This document shows, one piece after another, positions 11,166 to 24,204 of a stretch of DNA of 64,000 nt; positions within the stretch are counted from its first letter, which is position 1, and each line of letters starts with the position of its first letter. The notes below the pieces were generated by a model. It had not been told where the DNA came from. It searched no databases and saw only the letters and a program-made list of their open reading frames with translations. This DNA comes from Uloborus plumipes. Taxonomy: Eukaryota > Arthropoda > Arachnida > Araneae > Uloboridae. The position numbers and the translations under genes are program-made. Where the stretch lies: assembly GCA_038373865.1 (NCBI GenBank), contig JAXGGA010005146.1, positions 1-64,000 on the forward strand, read 5' to 3'.

Positions 11166-11878
11166 AATTGAGGATTTTTGGGCATGGTAATTTCTTGAGA
11201 AGTTGAAGCAGTGGCTGGTTTTTGCTTAATTTCAGAAACAAAAGTCTGTAAAAGTTGTATTTTTAAACAATTTTTTTCACAATGTATTGTACGTATAATG
11301 TTGAACTAGAAAATGATAAACTAGAATAGTACACTTACGAATACGTATTTCGGTGACAATTATTGGTCTACATGAAAAAAAAAAAAAAAAATAACACCTT
11401 GACAAATTTAATTTAGGACCAGAAGTAAGATTCAATAAAAACCTAGAAATTGAATCCAGAGCATGCTGCGATTTCTTCAAAAAAAAAAAAAAAAAAATTG
11501 CATAAACCTCTCGTTGATATGTTGCTTAAAATTCGATGGGTAAATATTTCTTCCTCATCTTTTTGAGGGATGGCAAATTGCTACTTATTTTCACTTTGGA
11601 CCTAAGTTGTCGTGTAGTACCTTTTTCAAATTGGACGTGAAGTCCGCAACATGGCGTCCAGGCATCACCACTGTGGTGATGGTCCAGGTGGGAAACCTCC
11701 TGTGTGTGTGGGGTGGGGGTGGGAGATTGTCCGCCGATCGCTGCTCCTTTTGCTGGTAGCGCCCATGTCCTGCATACCACACACAATATTGCCTACACAC
11801 CTATCGCTATTCGTCATTACGAAAAACGTAATTAAAGGTGTCAAAATTCAAATCATATTTTTTCTTTTCTTTCTTTAA
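11166..11878. other. gene-free spacer
   Basis: AT-rich with poly-A tracts (11375, 11480) and a short GC-richer patch (11640-11770, tgtgtgtgtggggtggggg). Overlapping short frames there have no recognisable product. Confidence 0.45.
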
Positions 11879-12384
11879 CCCATTAATGCCTAGCGTCCCT
11901 TTTTAGGGACGGTCCAAAAAAGGGTCTGATTTTCCCCAAAATGAACATTTCAACCAAATAATAGTGTTCGATGAGTACCTTGGTATTGTTTCAATTCGAT
12001 ATTAACAGATTGCAGCACATAACCATCGTAAAGTGTGTTCTGTAGCAGTTTTAATATGATCTTTATCAAAAATGACATCGTTCACAATCTCAAGAAAAAA
12101 AAGCTAAGTTTTCTAAGTTATTCCCAGCTTCCCAGTTTATGTCAATTGCTGATTTTATTTCTTCTTATAATATGTCTTTTTAAATATTATATCGTATGCA
12201 TAAAAAAATTTTTAGTAAAAAAAGTATGTACCCTCTGGGGTCTATCGTAACTTTTAAGGGACGATTTTTCTTTTCTCAATAAAAAAAATATTTTTTACAT
12301 AACAATTTTTTTATTATTTTTCCAGTCCATTAAACACTGTTTGTAACCAGTATACAAAATATCTTTGGAAAAAAATGTCAGGTA

Positions 12385-14425
12385 CAGGGTGCGCCAGAGA
12401 AACTTACTTTTTTGAAAAAACTCCTGCGCGGTGAGTTGGCTGCGTAGAAGACCGAGAGTGGGCGCATCTGAAGCGGGAAATCTCCTAGTTTTGTTTTCCC
12501 TTTAATTAGTCGCCATCATGCTATGGTCAAAAGAACAGCGCGCCTTTGCCGTCGAAAGCTACTTTTCGAACGGTCTCTCAGTTACTGCTACGCAACTTCC
12601 CAGCCTCGAAGAAATGAAAATTAGGGACGTGTGGTTTCAGCAAGATGGAGCACAGCACACACAGCACGAGATTCAATGAATTTGTTGCGACAACATTTCC
12701 CCGACCGCGAAATTCTAATGTGCAGTCATACTTTTACATAGGGGAGGAATAGAGTGATTTCATTGGATTGGGATATCACGTGACCTTTAAGGCAGCAAGT
12801 TAGGCATTTAATAATGTCGCCAAGCGAAGCCAGCGATTCTCTTTAACACTAGTTATTTTGTTTCGCTCGCAGTTGATATTTTTATTTTAGTTTCTTACCT
12901 TATTTGTTAACATTTGCTTAATATTTTTTACTCGTCATATTCCTTGTAATGTGAAAAATGCCTTTGCCGAGAAATTGTCTGTGCAAGTGTGCAAGAGAAA
13001 AAGATATCTCCGAGAATGAGAAATTAAAGGTAAGTGCATTTTAAAACGTAATATTTTTTTTTCTGAACTTTGTTCTGCTTGCAAACTTCGATTTTGATTG
13101 TTTCCTTGTCTATCCAATGAATTGATTTTCATTATTTTTATTTTCATATTTTATTTATTTACTTCGTTAAATGTAGAAATGACTTAGAGGTATTTATAGA
13201 GGGTACAGTTTCGGTATTGTCCCCGGGTAAAGATATCCAAGATTAGATATCTTTTAATAAAACTCATAATTCGGTGACACCCCCCCTCCCCCTCAGTTAG
13301 AAATAATTGTTATTTTCAATAGGTATTAAATTAACTAAATCTGGTATAAAAATGAATGATGTCATAATTATGTGAGTTTTTTTGGAAGTAACCGTTATTT
13401 AAGGTAGGTTATTTAAAGTTCGATTCTATGACTTTAAAAAAACTTAAAATTCAGAGGTTTTTTTGGTCTGTTATACAGGAGCAAATTAATTGAATTAACC
13501 AATATTATATTCATTTAATTGGTTTTCTTTCATTAAAATTGTGAATGAGTTTTTTCAGGACTTCAATTTAGTTACTATAAATAAGAATCCATTTTTGAAC
13601 ATGATCAACACTCTCATTCCATAAGGAAGATTGTTTAAATTAATTTAAATATGAATCCCCTTTCTGAAATCTATCTAAATCTTCAAAATACTTTAATGTG
13701 CCATTTTAGGGGGAACTACTACAGGTTAAATAATATTTTCAGTAATAATTTATGTTCGTTAGGAAAAAACATTTTATTTTGCGAATACACATTTCCTTTC
13801 GAGACCTTGAATGATTATTTTAAAGTTTTTTCAAGTTCGTTTGCTCTTTCAGCGATCACCATTACTCCTGAAAAGATAACATGAATAATAAGAAGTTTCA
13901 GCCCGTCGTTTCTCCTGTCAAAGTTGGCGAGAATCCTCTTTTGCCAAGGATGAAATGGTCACGTGGTTATCGCAGCCAATGAGAGAGCTGTATTCTCTTC
14001 CCATGCAAAAGTGTGACTGCATATTAGAATTTCGCTCCCCGACCACCTCATCTCTCTCAGAGGCGATCTTCCATAGCCAGCACGCTCCCCAGATTTGGCG
14101 CCGTGCGATTTTTTTCATGGGGTTATTTGAAATCTGGTTTACGTTGATCGACCACGTGCAATAGCTCACTTCAAGAATAACATTCGTGACGAAATTGCCA
14201 ACATACCAATTGATATGCTGCAAAGAGTGCTCACAAACTTTGAAAATCGTCTTAATCAGTGTATGCTCAATGGAGGTCATAATTTAACCGATGTCATTTT
14301 CAAGACTAAATGAAAAAAAAAATTGGAATATTGTATTCTCAACTAAAAAAAGAATTAAAACAATAACTTAAGTAGTTCTGTTTTTATAGACATTTCAAAA
14401 AAGTAAGTTTCTCTGGCGCACCCTG
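12385..14425 (+). mobile_element. Tc1/mariner (IS630-like) DNA transposon with 33-bp perfect inverted ends
   Basis: The ends are identical inverted repeats of 33 bp beginning CAGGGTGCGCCAGAGAAACT (12385-12417 and 14393-14425), flanked by TA duplications. Decayed transposase pieces lie at both ends. The centre (about 12730-13905) does not look like transposase. It may be a further insertion or captured DNA. Confidence 0.88.
12518..14313 (+). pseudogene. broken IS630/Tc1-like transposase
   Basis: The start MLWSKEQRAFAVESYFSNGL resembles the N-terminal region of arthropod DDE transposases. It jumps by deletion to VWFQQDGAQHT (12630-12665), the second catalytic Asp region. About 1.2 kb later the C-terminal part resumes as SPDLAPCDFF, then with shifts WGYLKS, YVDRPRAIAHFKNNIRDEI and so on, ending at TGA 14311-14313. 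Several frameshifts, stops and the internal non-homologous block make it inactive. Confidence 0.8.
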
Positions 14426-14435
14426 TATTAATGGG

Positions 14436-15139
14436 TTAATTCTTTTTGTATGGGGAGGGGGGAAGGGTGTAGTGGGGAGGAATGTTTCGTAGAACTGTCA
14501 TTGCATTGCATTGAAACAAGCGAACTAAAGAGAAAGCATGGAATTTGTTTAATGTTTTGAATTGTTGAAACGCAGCCCACCTCAACTCTCCCATGCTACA
14601 TAGAATGGCAAACATTTAATAAAAACAAGTCAAGAACACCAACATTCAGAAAGCAAAGATTATTAGAAATTTAAAACAGCGTTTACGAAAATCGTAAACA
14701 GTGCGCTTTCACACGGTTAACTTCTCACTGGTAAATTCCCCGCCCTCCCGCAAGAAAACCAACAACAATTTGAAAACGAATTGTAAAGCTACCAATTTTA
14801 AGAGCTGTGCGCCCGCCCTTGAGTTTTACTGGGAGTTTTATTTTTCTTTAATTGCTATTTAGTCTGAGCGTTAGTCTTTTTTTTTTTTTTTTCTTGCATT
14901 CGCGTTTGGAAGCGCTTTTTCTTTCTGTTGTGGTCTGCACCCTATATTTATTAAGAAGCAATATTTTTCTCTGAAAACACTCTTTAGTTTTCTTAGCGTT
15001 GGCGATTTTCCTTGTCGCCAAAATAATCTTTTATCTTAACTTCTGGTGATGCATGAATGGATTACTTTGATAATTTAAATGACGGAGAAATAAATAAATA
15101 CTACATATTGCATTAAAGAGGTGTATTTTGCAACCTATC
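14436..15139. other. gene-free spacer
   Basis: A G-rich patch (14450-14480), poly-T (14880-14890) and otherwise plain AT-rich sequence. Nothing recognisable. Confidence 0.45.
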
Positions 15140-15490
15140 AAAGATACTCTTTTCTTCATAGAGCAATTACAAATTTTTTATTGTTCTCACTTGACCGTAA
15201 TTGCTGTACTCTCCCTTCATCAAGGTTTTTCGTTGATAATACATTTCTTTTCATGCTTTTATTGAAATAAATATGGCGACGAATGAAACATAAAAGTTAA
15301 ATCACACTGAAATACATTTTTGATGAATGCTGGGTGGGAAAGGTATCCCCAATTTTACATGTTCCAAGTTATGATAATTCCCTCAAAATTAGTTTATAAT
15401 GTAAAAAGCCGCCGAAAAGTAATGGCCTTCAAAAAAAAATCCATTTCATTTATTTTGAAGATATGATTAAGATATTGAGAATAGTTGTGC
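15140..15490 (+). repeat. dispersed repeat 'agagcaatta...', copy 1
   Basis: Diverged copy of a family also at 21660-21905 (minus strand) and 24205-24382 plus 25687-25850. Shared phrases are gagcaat.ac.aatt, gttctcacttgaccgtaat, tttttcgttgataa.acatttctt and catgttccaagt.atgataa. The family is unclassified here. No termini were recognised. Confidence 0.7.
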
Positions 15491-16844
15491 TGTCAATCAT
15501 TTTTGAATAAGTTAATCTTTCTTAGAATAAAATGAAGTAATGTATGTTAACAAAAAACGGTTCAACAAACGGTTAACAACAAACATACTTCTCATGCATA
15601 TAAATGCATGGGACAACATGTTTCGCGGTACATTCGTTCATATCAGATTATCTTCAAAACGTTTTCTTAAATATTTTAATTTTTTAGTTAACGAATATTC
15701 CTTTATATTCTTAAAAGTTTCCGCAGCAAAAACGTCCATCATTTTCTAAATTTAGAATTTTTCAGTTTGTTTCTGTGACACGAAATAATTGACTTTATTT
15801 GTTTCCTAAGCATTTCCTAAGTTGTTAATGTTATAAAAAGGTAACACACGAGCACTTTATAGGAACAATTTTGTTACAAGCTATGAAAGATTTTCCAATT
15901 TCTCGGAAAATAAAAGCAATTTGCAGCAAGGGTTTCTTTCTTTTTTTTTTTTTGTATATCAACGAAGTGCCTTATAATTTTCTTAAAGGTGAAATTATAA
16001 ACTATATTCATGTATTTCTCTAACTAAAAATTGTTCGAGAGAAGAAATTTTCATTCTTGCTAATGTACAAACAGATAGTGCTTTCGAACTATCTGTAAAC
16101 TTTTTTATTTATTTATTTATTTATTTATGTTTTGGTAAAATGAGAAAAAGGTATAATTATCATTGTTATTAATATTTCTCAAGTTTAAATGATGCTTTAC
16201 TAAGGAGCATAACGTATCGCTCTTTTTAGCTTCTTTTCATAAATGCGGCAACCCCACTAGCAAGAAAATACAAACGCTTTTTTACTTTTTTTTTCCTGAC
16301 TTCACCTTGTTGGCTGTCATCCAGGTAAAAGATTTAGGGAGGCGGTAGGCTACTGCACATTTAATGGAGAGTACTAAAATGAGAGTTTAACGACTTAAAG
16401 AGGGGTGTTCCGCTCAGGGAGGAGGTCAACATACCCCCACCGCACTCAAGTTCTTCTTTTTTCTTATTTTTTGACTAGGGGGTGGCAACACCGCTACCGG
16501 TCGCATTCCGGTATTTGGATAACTTTCCAGCGAGGTAATACATCAGAATAACTGTCGTCATCTGCGGACCAGAAAGGGGCAATTTTTTTGTTCTCCTTTT
16601 CATTCCTGTTATGTAATTTAGCTCGGCGTTTGAGTTTTTATTCTGCCGTAGAGTGCGTTTATTTGGTTTTACTGCTCATTAATTCAAAGCATTAACACTG
16701 AAAGCGCATCACCGTGGTTGTAATAATGCCTATGAAGGTTTACATTAGGACAGATTATCAAGGTTCAATAGATAATGATTGCCTGAGTTCAGGCAGCAAA
16801 ATTGGAGCCATCATTTTCCCGTCTCTAGAAATTACCATTTTGCT
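15491..16844. other. gene-free spacer
   Basis: AT-rich, with poly-T and ttta microsatellite tracts (15945, 16105-16130). GC content rises modestly at 16230-16570 without a coding frame. The short frames at 15540-15749 and 16714-16947 lack recognisable features. Confidence 0.4.
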
Positions 16845-17565
16845 CAGCGTTTCCCAGTCTGTGGTACGCGTACCACTGATGATACCAGACTTGCTAATTG
16901 GTGGTTCGCTAAAAAAATCTATAATGGCGGGCATAAAAAATAAATAAAATAGTTAAAACATATCATAGAAAGTGTTTTCCTTTAATTCATAAAAAATAGT
17001 TTAATAAATAATATCACAGAGAAAATTCTTTTAAATAATAAGTACAGTCGATATTCAAAAATCCGGCAATCAATATCGTTTATTTTTTAGAATGCACTTT
17101 AAAGTTCAGCAGCCTTGAGTATCTGTAAACTTCAAAAAAAATTTCTTCTTCGAAACAAGCGCAAGACACGTTCAATGTATTTTATGAAAATGTTTTATTA
17201 CAATAAGAAAATAAGTGATTTTTTTTTTTAACTCTGCATTTTTATTAAAATTATTAGCGAAATACAGAAAAATAGTCGGATAAATATGAAAATGAAAAAA
17301 AAAAAAAAAGCATGCATGTATGTTGCAGCGAATTTATAATTTCAGTAAGCTTATAAATTGACATGAAGTTTAAGGCAAGTTTTAGTAAAATTTCTCTCAT
17401 TAGGTGATGCACATACATTGTCAGCCTATAAAATTAAAATGCAAATAAATGAACACACTCACTATAATAAATTTCATGAAATACAGTCATTTTTTAATAC
17501 GTGGTACAATTAATTATGATATACTACCAAGTGGTGCGTGAGCAAAAAAAAGGTTGGGAAACGTT
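16845..17565. mobile_element. hAT-like non-autonomous element
   Basis: The left end is CAGCGTTTCCCAGTCTGTGG. The right end, reverse-complemented, is CAACGTTTCCCAACCTTTT. Flanks ATTTTGCT and ATTCAACT match at 5 of 8 bases, consistent with an old 8-bp duplication. A ggtacgcgtacc palindrome lies near the left end. No transposase is present. Confidence 0.65.
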
Positions 17566-18348
17566 GATTCAACTCATTTTAAGCTTACAACTTACATAGG
17601 AATTCCAAGCAGAAACGAGTTTAAAATATGCGTTAGTATTGATATGTGAATCTTGCACTAAATACAGCAAAATTTCTTTACTTTATAAATGTAAACATGT
17701 AAAATCAATATTGCGGCACTATTAATGAAAAATAGTTACAAATTTGTTGCAAATTTTCAAGGTTCAATCTAAATAATTTTTGAAAATGTGACATTCTCAA
17801 TTTTTTTTTAATGTGAATAACTTTTTAAGGATCATTTGTTTACTGTGTCTTGGGACGGGAAGAAGTGGGGGAAGGGGGGCATTTTATTCTGAAGCAAGTG
17901 CAGGTTTATAAAAATTAGTTAATCCGAGAGAAATCGCGCGGGGCACACAGTCACCCCATTCTTATCCAAACACCCAATTAATATGTATTTTTTTTTTTTT
18001 TAATGTAAGATTTTCTTAAATATTAAAAAATTCTCTTTGCTTAACTCGTTTATTTTCTTGAAAAATTAAATAACACAGTTCAAACGTGTTTTTCTTCTAA
18101 TTAATGAAAATTTTTAAATAAAACTGATTGAAGTGACTCAGTCACCCCGTGCGATCTTTTTCGTCGCTGTTAGGTGCGCGCCTTCTGACGTGTTTCGAAG
18201 TAATGAATAAAAATTTATTTTCAATGCCTAAATTGCAAATGAAACGTCTGTACACGTATTTCGAAGGAATCAAAGTTGCGAGGAACTCTTTTTTTTAATG
18301 GATTAGTCTCTAGAAACGTTGTGTGTGCAATGTCTATTACTTGTTTAA
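17566..18348. other. gene-free spacer
   Basis: Plain AT-rich sequence. The phrases cacagtcaccccattc (about 17947) and gactcagtcaccccgtgcg (about 18135) echo each other. No gene. Confidence 0.4.
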
Positions 18349-18859
18349 CCCATTAATGCCTATCGTCCCTTTTTTAGGGACGGGCCAAAAAAGGGTCTGA
18401 ATTTCCCCAAAATGAACATTTCAACCAAATAATAGTGTTCAATGAGTACCTTGGTCTTCTTTCAATCCGTTATTAACAGATTGCAGCACATAACCATTGT
18501 AAAGTGTGTGGCAGTTTTAATATGATTTTTATCAAAAATGACATCGTTCACAATCCCAAGAAAAATACCCAAGTTTTCAAAGCTATTCCCAGCTTCCCAG
18601 TTTATGTTCATTGCTGATTTTATTTCTTCTTATAAAATGTCTTTTTAAATATTATATCGTAGGCAGAAAAAAAAATTAGTAAAAAAAGTATGTACCCTCT
18701 GGGGTCTATCGTAACTTTTAAGTGACGATTTTTCTTTCCTTAATAAAAACATTATTTTTTACATGGTATTTTTTTAATTATTTTTCCTGTCCATTAAACA
18801 CTGTTTGTAACCAGTATACAAAATATCTTTGAAAAAAAAAAATGTCAGTCATTAATGGG
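18349..18859. mobile_element. piggyBac-like MITE, copy 2 (uninterrupted)
   Basis: The left flank is TTAA and the right is TTAG (one change). The ends are CCCATTAATGCC and CATTAATGGG. It aligns throughout with copy 1, including gtaccctctggggtctatcg, and shows the empty site of the Tc1/mariner element carried by copy 1. Confidence 0.85.
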
Positions 18860-20140
18860 TTAGCGATGAATTATTATGTAAAAAATCCTTAATGGTTCAT
18901 TGATTCTAACTTATTTTTACCAATAATAAAGGGGCCGTTCCATGAAAAGTGACATTTTTTCATTCAAAAAAAAAATTATCAAAATTGACCAACTGTTACC
19001 AAGAAGGTTAAATTTTAGTTTGGTACTAGTATTCTGCTATATCATCCAACATTTTCAAATTTTTAAGTTCTCCTAAGACCAATCACTGATTCCAGGGAGG
19101 AATTTACTTTTCCCGATTTTTTTAAGTATCAGCCCCATTATGCATTAATTTTAAGAATACAAATAAATAAATTTGTGTGAAGGACCTTCTAAACTTTTCT
19201 TGTGTCAATATTTCTTGGAAATAATTGTCTTAAGATGCATTAATTTATTGTTACATATTGACATATCGGCATATACTCTCAACTCCCCCAGACTTACCCA
19301 AATTTTCTAAAACTGTTACAGTATAACTTAAAAAATTCAAATAATGTGTTAATTAATACTACTGTATTGTTTTAGCACAAAAATCTTTGTTTATTCCTGC
19401 TTTAAAATACTGTTTTCTACTTTCAAATCAGAGATGTTACGTCTGTAACACCACTTTGTTTCGTCCGTAACAAGTTTATGAATTTTTTTCACAAATTCGG
19501 CAGTCAAAATCCGCACAATCTTTATAGTTTTAGAAAGCTTGAAGTCTCTAGAACACGTATTAAAAAAAAGTTCAAAATTTCCATATAATTCAGAGGAATA
19601 TTGTAAGTTGTATGACATAGTCGAGTTTTTGCTGTTTTGTGAATTACGTCTGTAACAGGCAGTTTTTAATTTCTGTATTTTTTTGTAATTAAGCAATCTG
19701 CACGCAAATTTAATGTAGCATAAACATCATGAAGTTACACTACAGGAAAAAAAATTGAAGACTTTCATCAGCCCAAACCAGAATTATTTATGTTCAAAGT
19801 CTGCGATTGTTACGTCTGTAACGATGGAATTGCCCAAAGACGAAGTTATGAATGTGTTGATATGCGTTTGTATGCTTGTAACTCTCCCAGAGCAGGGATC
19901 ATTCGGTCAATTTTCGTAACATTTGCTCAAAATTAGTTTCTAATATAAAAGTGTGTACTCTTCTAGACTATCTTTTAAATTTGATTTTGTTATTTTTTTA
20001 ATAAAATTTTAAATTTGTTTCCCTCCAAATTTGTGCTATGGTGATAAAGTATTTCTTGCAAATTTTTAACTCTTACTTTACATTGTTATTTAAATTGCTT
20101 ACTGAATATTTTAACGTTATTCTTGTATGCTTTCGTTTTT
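18860..20140. repeat. region with repeated GTTACGTCTGTAACA motif
   Basis: The palindromic 15-mer gttacgtctgtaaca or a close variant occurs at 19436, about 19460 (cgtccgtaaca), 19643 and 19809. A phrase 'ggggccgttccatgaaaagtgac' at about 18931 resembles a transposon terminus. The 101-codon minus-strand frame (19391-19696) owes its CYRRN repeats to this motif. Probably part of an unclassified element. Confidence 0.45.
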
Positions 20141-21659
20141 ACGCAGATATACCAACTTAGAAACCTAACAATTTCAACTACTTTATAAAGAAAATTACTT
20201 TTTTGCTTTTATTCCTTAAGAATTTCTTAAATGAAACTCAACAACCTGATCGTCTTTCTAATAGAAAGGAATGAAAGAAGTTTACTGCCTGAAATTGTTA
20301 TCTCACACTTGTACTACATTTACCCTGAAATTATATTAATGAACCAAAAGGCCTTCACACCAAAAATTGCTGTAACAATTTCACCTCTCTTTAGCGAAAC
20401 ATTAGAAACGCTAATGATTTATGATACACAATAAATGCATGTTCCGAGAGCTGTCTGATATCATCATTGATACATTATGTAGGTCAGTTATATCGCCTCA
20501 TGATATGAAAAATAATTTAATGCAGTTGTTTGTGCATAAATGAGTAGAATTTTCCACATTATTTAGTTGTTATTTTTTGAAAAAAAAAGTTTAAAAGTGC
20601 TGAGATAATCGTATATGCTGACATACGCAATCGGTTTGAGACCTACTTTTCAGTGAAAAGAGTTTTTAAAAGAGAAAATAAGACAAAAAAACGAAAGAAA
20701 GCTTAATGGCTCGTAAAAACGTCGTTAACAGCAAAAATTAATCAAAAATAAATAAATTCGAAAAGTTAAAAAACGAAAATAAAAGTTTAAAATTAGGTTC
20801 ATGACATCATGAAATATGTGTCAGCAACTAATCTGATGGAATAGTGCGATTTGAATAAAACTATTTTGTTCAAAATATCTTACACAGAAAATCTAATTAC
20901 AATGTTTCTTTATTTGGATTGAACATTTTTCGCTCGGTTTCAACTGTTTAAGAAAAGACGAATCTTTCGTCTATTTTCGTTTTTGCAATTTCTTGCGCAT
21001 AAAATGGTATTATTTCTATTTGTTTTACAAGATTTGAAACTTTTACGAATTTTAATGCGAATATCCTACTGAACACGAAAATTAATGTTATTTTTGAATG
21101 ATTATTTAGTGGGGATAAAAAAATTCGACGAGATAACCTGAAGTATTGGAAAAAGAGCAACTTTGAGAAACAGATTAATCAGTTATAGAACATAAAAATT
21201 CTAGTGAGAAAAAAAGAAAAAAAAAAAAAACTCAAATTCGTTTCTGACAAGTTTAAGTTTTCGTAATCAAAAATTGCAGCCAAGTGTTCAATATGTTTCT
21301 AAAAATTGTATTGTAACACAAATTTCAGTTTAAATTTTCATATTTTTTATTCACTTTAAACATCATAACAAGCATTGTTTTAAAATTCAAAGACTTCGTA
21401 GAAACCAACTGATATTTATCGGATGCAGCATTAATTGCTCAAAATTAATTTATATCTTTATTTCAGCTGTGGTGTATTTTTAATGGAAGCACTTAGTTTT
21501 GTTTATTGTTGTTTTCTTTTTTTTTTTTAATTTACTAGTTTATTCTATTCTGAAAAAGTTGAACGTGTGCAAAAATGATTGAAAACAAATTTTTTTTTGA
21601 TACATATTGAATAATATAGATTGTTTTCTTGAAAACGTGAACGTACTTTTTGAAATTTT
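20141..21659. other. gene-free AT-rich spacer
   Basis: No recognisable genes. A fragment near 21390-21440 ('gaaaccaactgatatttatc') matches the 130-bp tandem family in reverse. Confidence 0.4.
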
Positions 21660-21905
21660 TTTTCTGAAAGCAACATTTGTGGGAATTATCATAATGTGGA
21701 TCGTTCCAAATTGGCGATAAATTTCCCATTTAGCATTCATTAACTATTTTTTACACTATGACTTTTAAGTATCATTTCTCGCCAAATTTCTTTCAGCCAA
21801 AGCGCAAGAAGCATTGTATTCTTGATGAAAAAAAAATAATAATTAAGTTATTGGACACCAACTAAAGTCAAGTGAGAACAATTAGCAATTCGTGATTGCT
21901 TGAAA
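21660..21905 (-). repeat. dispersed repeat 'gagcaat...', copy 2 (minus strand)
   Basis: The reverse complement reads caagcaatcacgaattgct..gttctcacttgac...ggctgaaagaaatttggcg...tgaatgctaaatgggaaat, matching copies 1 and 3. Confidence 0.7.
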
Positions 21906-22199
21906 AATAATGTTTTCGAAGAAAAAACATAACTACGTTTCAAAACAATCCCTCAGACTCAATATTAACAAATTCAATACTTTTATTATTGCAATTTTTA
22001 TCGATTATTTTTTAAATGTTTCATTTGTTGAACAGAAAAATGTTCTTACTGTCGAGTTTCGAATCTAAAAAGCGGATTTAGGAATTTCATAAGCAGAAAT
22101 CTGACAGATCATCAAATATAAGTAGATAAAAGTCAGTTAATGATTGAAAACTTTGGCACAAGCGTTGAAAAGCGAATCCAAACAGAGAATATCTCGAAA

Positions 22200-22620
22200 A
22201 AAAAAGAGGTGAGGGGGGGGGGAGTTTATTGCCACACGGCAGCGATAAAAGAGCATAAAGCCAATACTGTTAGGATCACTCGCCATGTTTACATATTTGA
22301 ACAGATGTAGCGAGTTTCACAAATAAACAGATCGGGAGAGAAGAAAACGGCAGTTCATGGGCAGAAAATCGATATCGTATTGACCCTGATTCATCGATTA
22401 AATGTCGGCAGTCGAGCATCAAAGGAAGCACTCGAAAAACGGATGTGGCACTTTAGATTATAATTTGACAGGAAACGTGTTTATTATCAGTTTTCATGGG
22501 TCTTTTATTTGTTTATGCTTTTTTCGGAAGGTTCTAATGAATTACTTTTTCGAATTGACGATCTTGCATGAGAATGAGGCGATTTCTTTGGAGTAAGATA
22601 ATGAAATGGAATGAATGAAA
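22200..22620. promoter_or_regulatory. unique, GC-richer block, candidate enhancer upstream of ap
   Basis: Non-repetitive with a dense set of generic developmental motifs: gataaa (22246), gaacagatg (about 22302), catcaaag (about 22418), tgacagg (about 22466), tgtttat. It lies about 5 kb upstream of the first exon seen. The assignment is inference. Confidence 0.3.
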
Positions 22621-24204
22621 AAAAAAAAACTTATCGAGGAAAAAATATCGCTACAAGTGTTAAACCTTTGTGATGAAATGAGGACATTTTACAATTTATC
22701 TTTAAATTAATTTTAAAAAACTGAAAAACCCTTTTAAATGCACTTATAATGCATCAGCATGTAATATAGTTATGCATTTAGTATTGAATACATTACTTTT
22801 ATATTTGCAAAGAACGTATATTTCATCTCCTATTCAGAGTTACATACGAACAACTGAAGCACTTATAATACATCAACATGTAACATAGTTTAGCCTTTAG
22901 TATGAATAATAGTATTAAATTTATGACTTTTGTATTTGTAAAGAGTGAATTTTATCTTTTATTCAGAGTTACGTACGTACATCCATACAAACAAACCCAC
23001 ATGTGACACTAATAAAATTGTATTAAAAAGTTTAATACGAATCTTGCTGTATCGAATAAACACGCAATCTCAATAATATGAAATAATTCTTTGTCCAAAA
23101 AGAAAAAAAAATAACTCTGACCAACTCAGATGTTCATAAAACTTTCACAAATCTTATTCTTTAACAGCTTAAATTTTAGATACTTATCATGTATATATTG
23201 TTTATACCTATAATTGAAAATTGATAAGAAATTAATTTTTAAACTATGGTAAAAAGCACTTTATTTGCTTTAAACTTTCCAGCAGTGCTTCAACCTGAAC
23301 TCAAGTTCAGTGGTAACTACAGAGTTATATAATAGCGCATTTTAAAGACAATCGCATGCACTTTAATTCAATCTCATACAAAAATAATTTTCGAAAAAGA
23401 AAGGGGTTTTTTCCACAAAATTTTAAAACTTTAAAGAAAGTGTCTTCTAAAATTTTAAAAGCATATGTAACTTTAAATGTATTCTAATGAATGCAGTCTA
23501 ATATTTTCAGAGTGGGACATTAAAGTGATACTCTGTTACAGCTCTTACTAAAAAAATGTAGCAAAACTTGCAAAACATTCCCCTCCTTATTTACTGTAAC
23601 TGCTAATCCATTCATGCTACTTTGAAAATGTTTGGATCTACACATAAACTACATTACAAATCATGTATGTCTTTCAAGAGTTTTAAAACACATTATCTTT
23701 AAATCTTTGAGTTTTAAAATTTTGTAAGAAAAATGTTTTCTTCAAATTTATTTAAGTTATACCTAAATTAAAGTGAATATAAGTCTGGAAAATGAGCTGT
23801 TGTACAACTCTTCAACTCCCATAGAGCTTGAGTAATAACATTTTAAAACACTGAGGTTACTTCTAAAATTAATTACTCATCAGGTATAAATAATAAATTT
23901 TGCGAAAGGTATATATAAATTTAAGATCTGAAAACGTGAGATTTTTGAAAATTTCAGGAAAATCTGAGATGGTTAGGTTAAGTTCCTTATTCATTTCATA
24001 GAATGATCCTGCTAGCCTAAATCGTCTCAGAACTTCGAAAGGTGTAAACATGGAAATGGATTAAAAGTGTGAAAACACTTTCCGAGATACGGATTTAAAA
24101 AAAAAAAAAGATTCATGCTTGTATGAGTAGTATTTTTTTTAATGAATTTTATTAATCTGAATAAAACTTTATAAACAATCGGAATTTATTTTTTAAAATT
24201 AAAG
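22621..24204. other. gene-free AT-rich spacer
   Basis: A weak internal duplication: 'cttataatgcatcagcatgtaatatagtt' (about 22744) and 'cttataatacatcaacatgtaacatagtt' (about 22862), with about 70 bp following in each. No gene. Confidence 0.45.

Larger units (their letters stand above)
11879..14435. mobile_element. piggyBac-like MITE, copy 1, split by a Tc1/mariner-type element
   Basis: TTAA flanks both sides (11875-11878, 14436-14439), and the ends are CCCATTAATG...CATTAATGGG. The MITE itself is about 512 bp. The intact sister copy at 18349-18859 lets the 2041-bp insertion at 12385-14425 be read off exactly. TTAA plus CCC/GGG ends is the piggyBac pattern. Confidence 0.85.
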
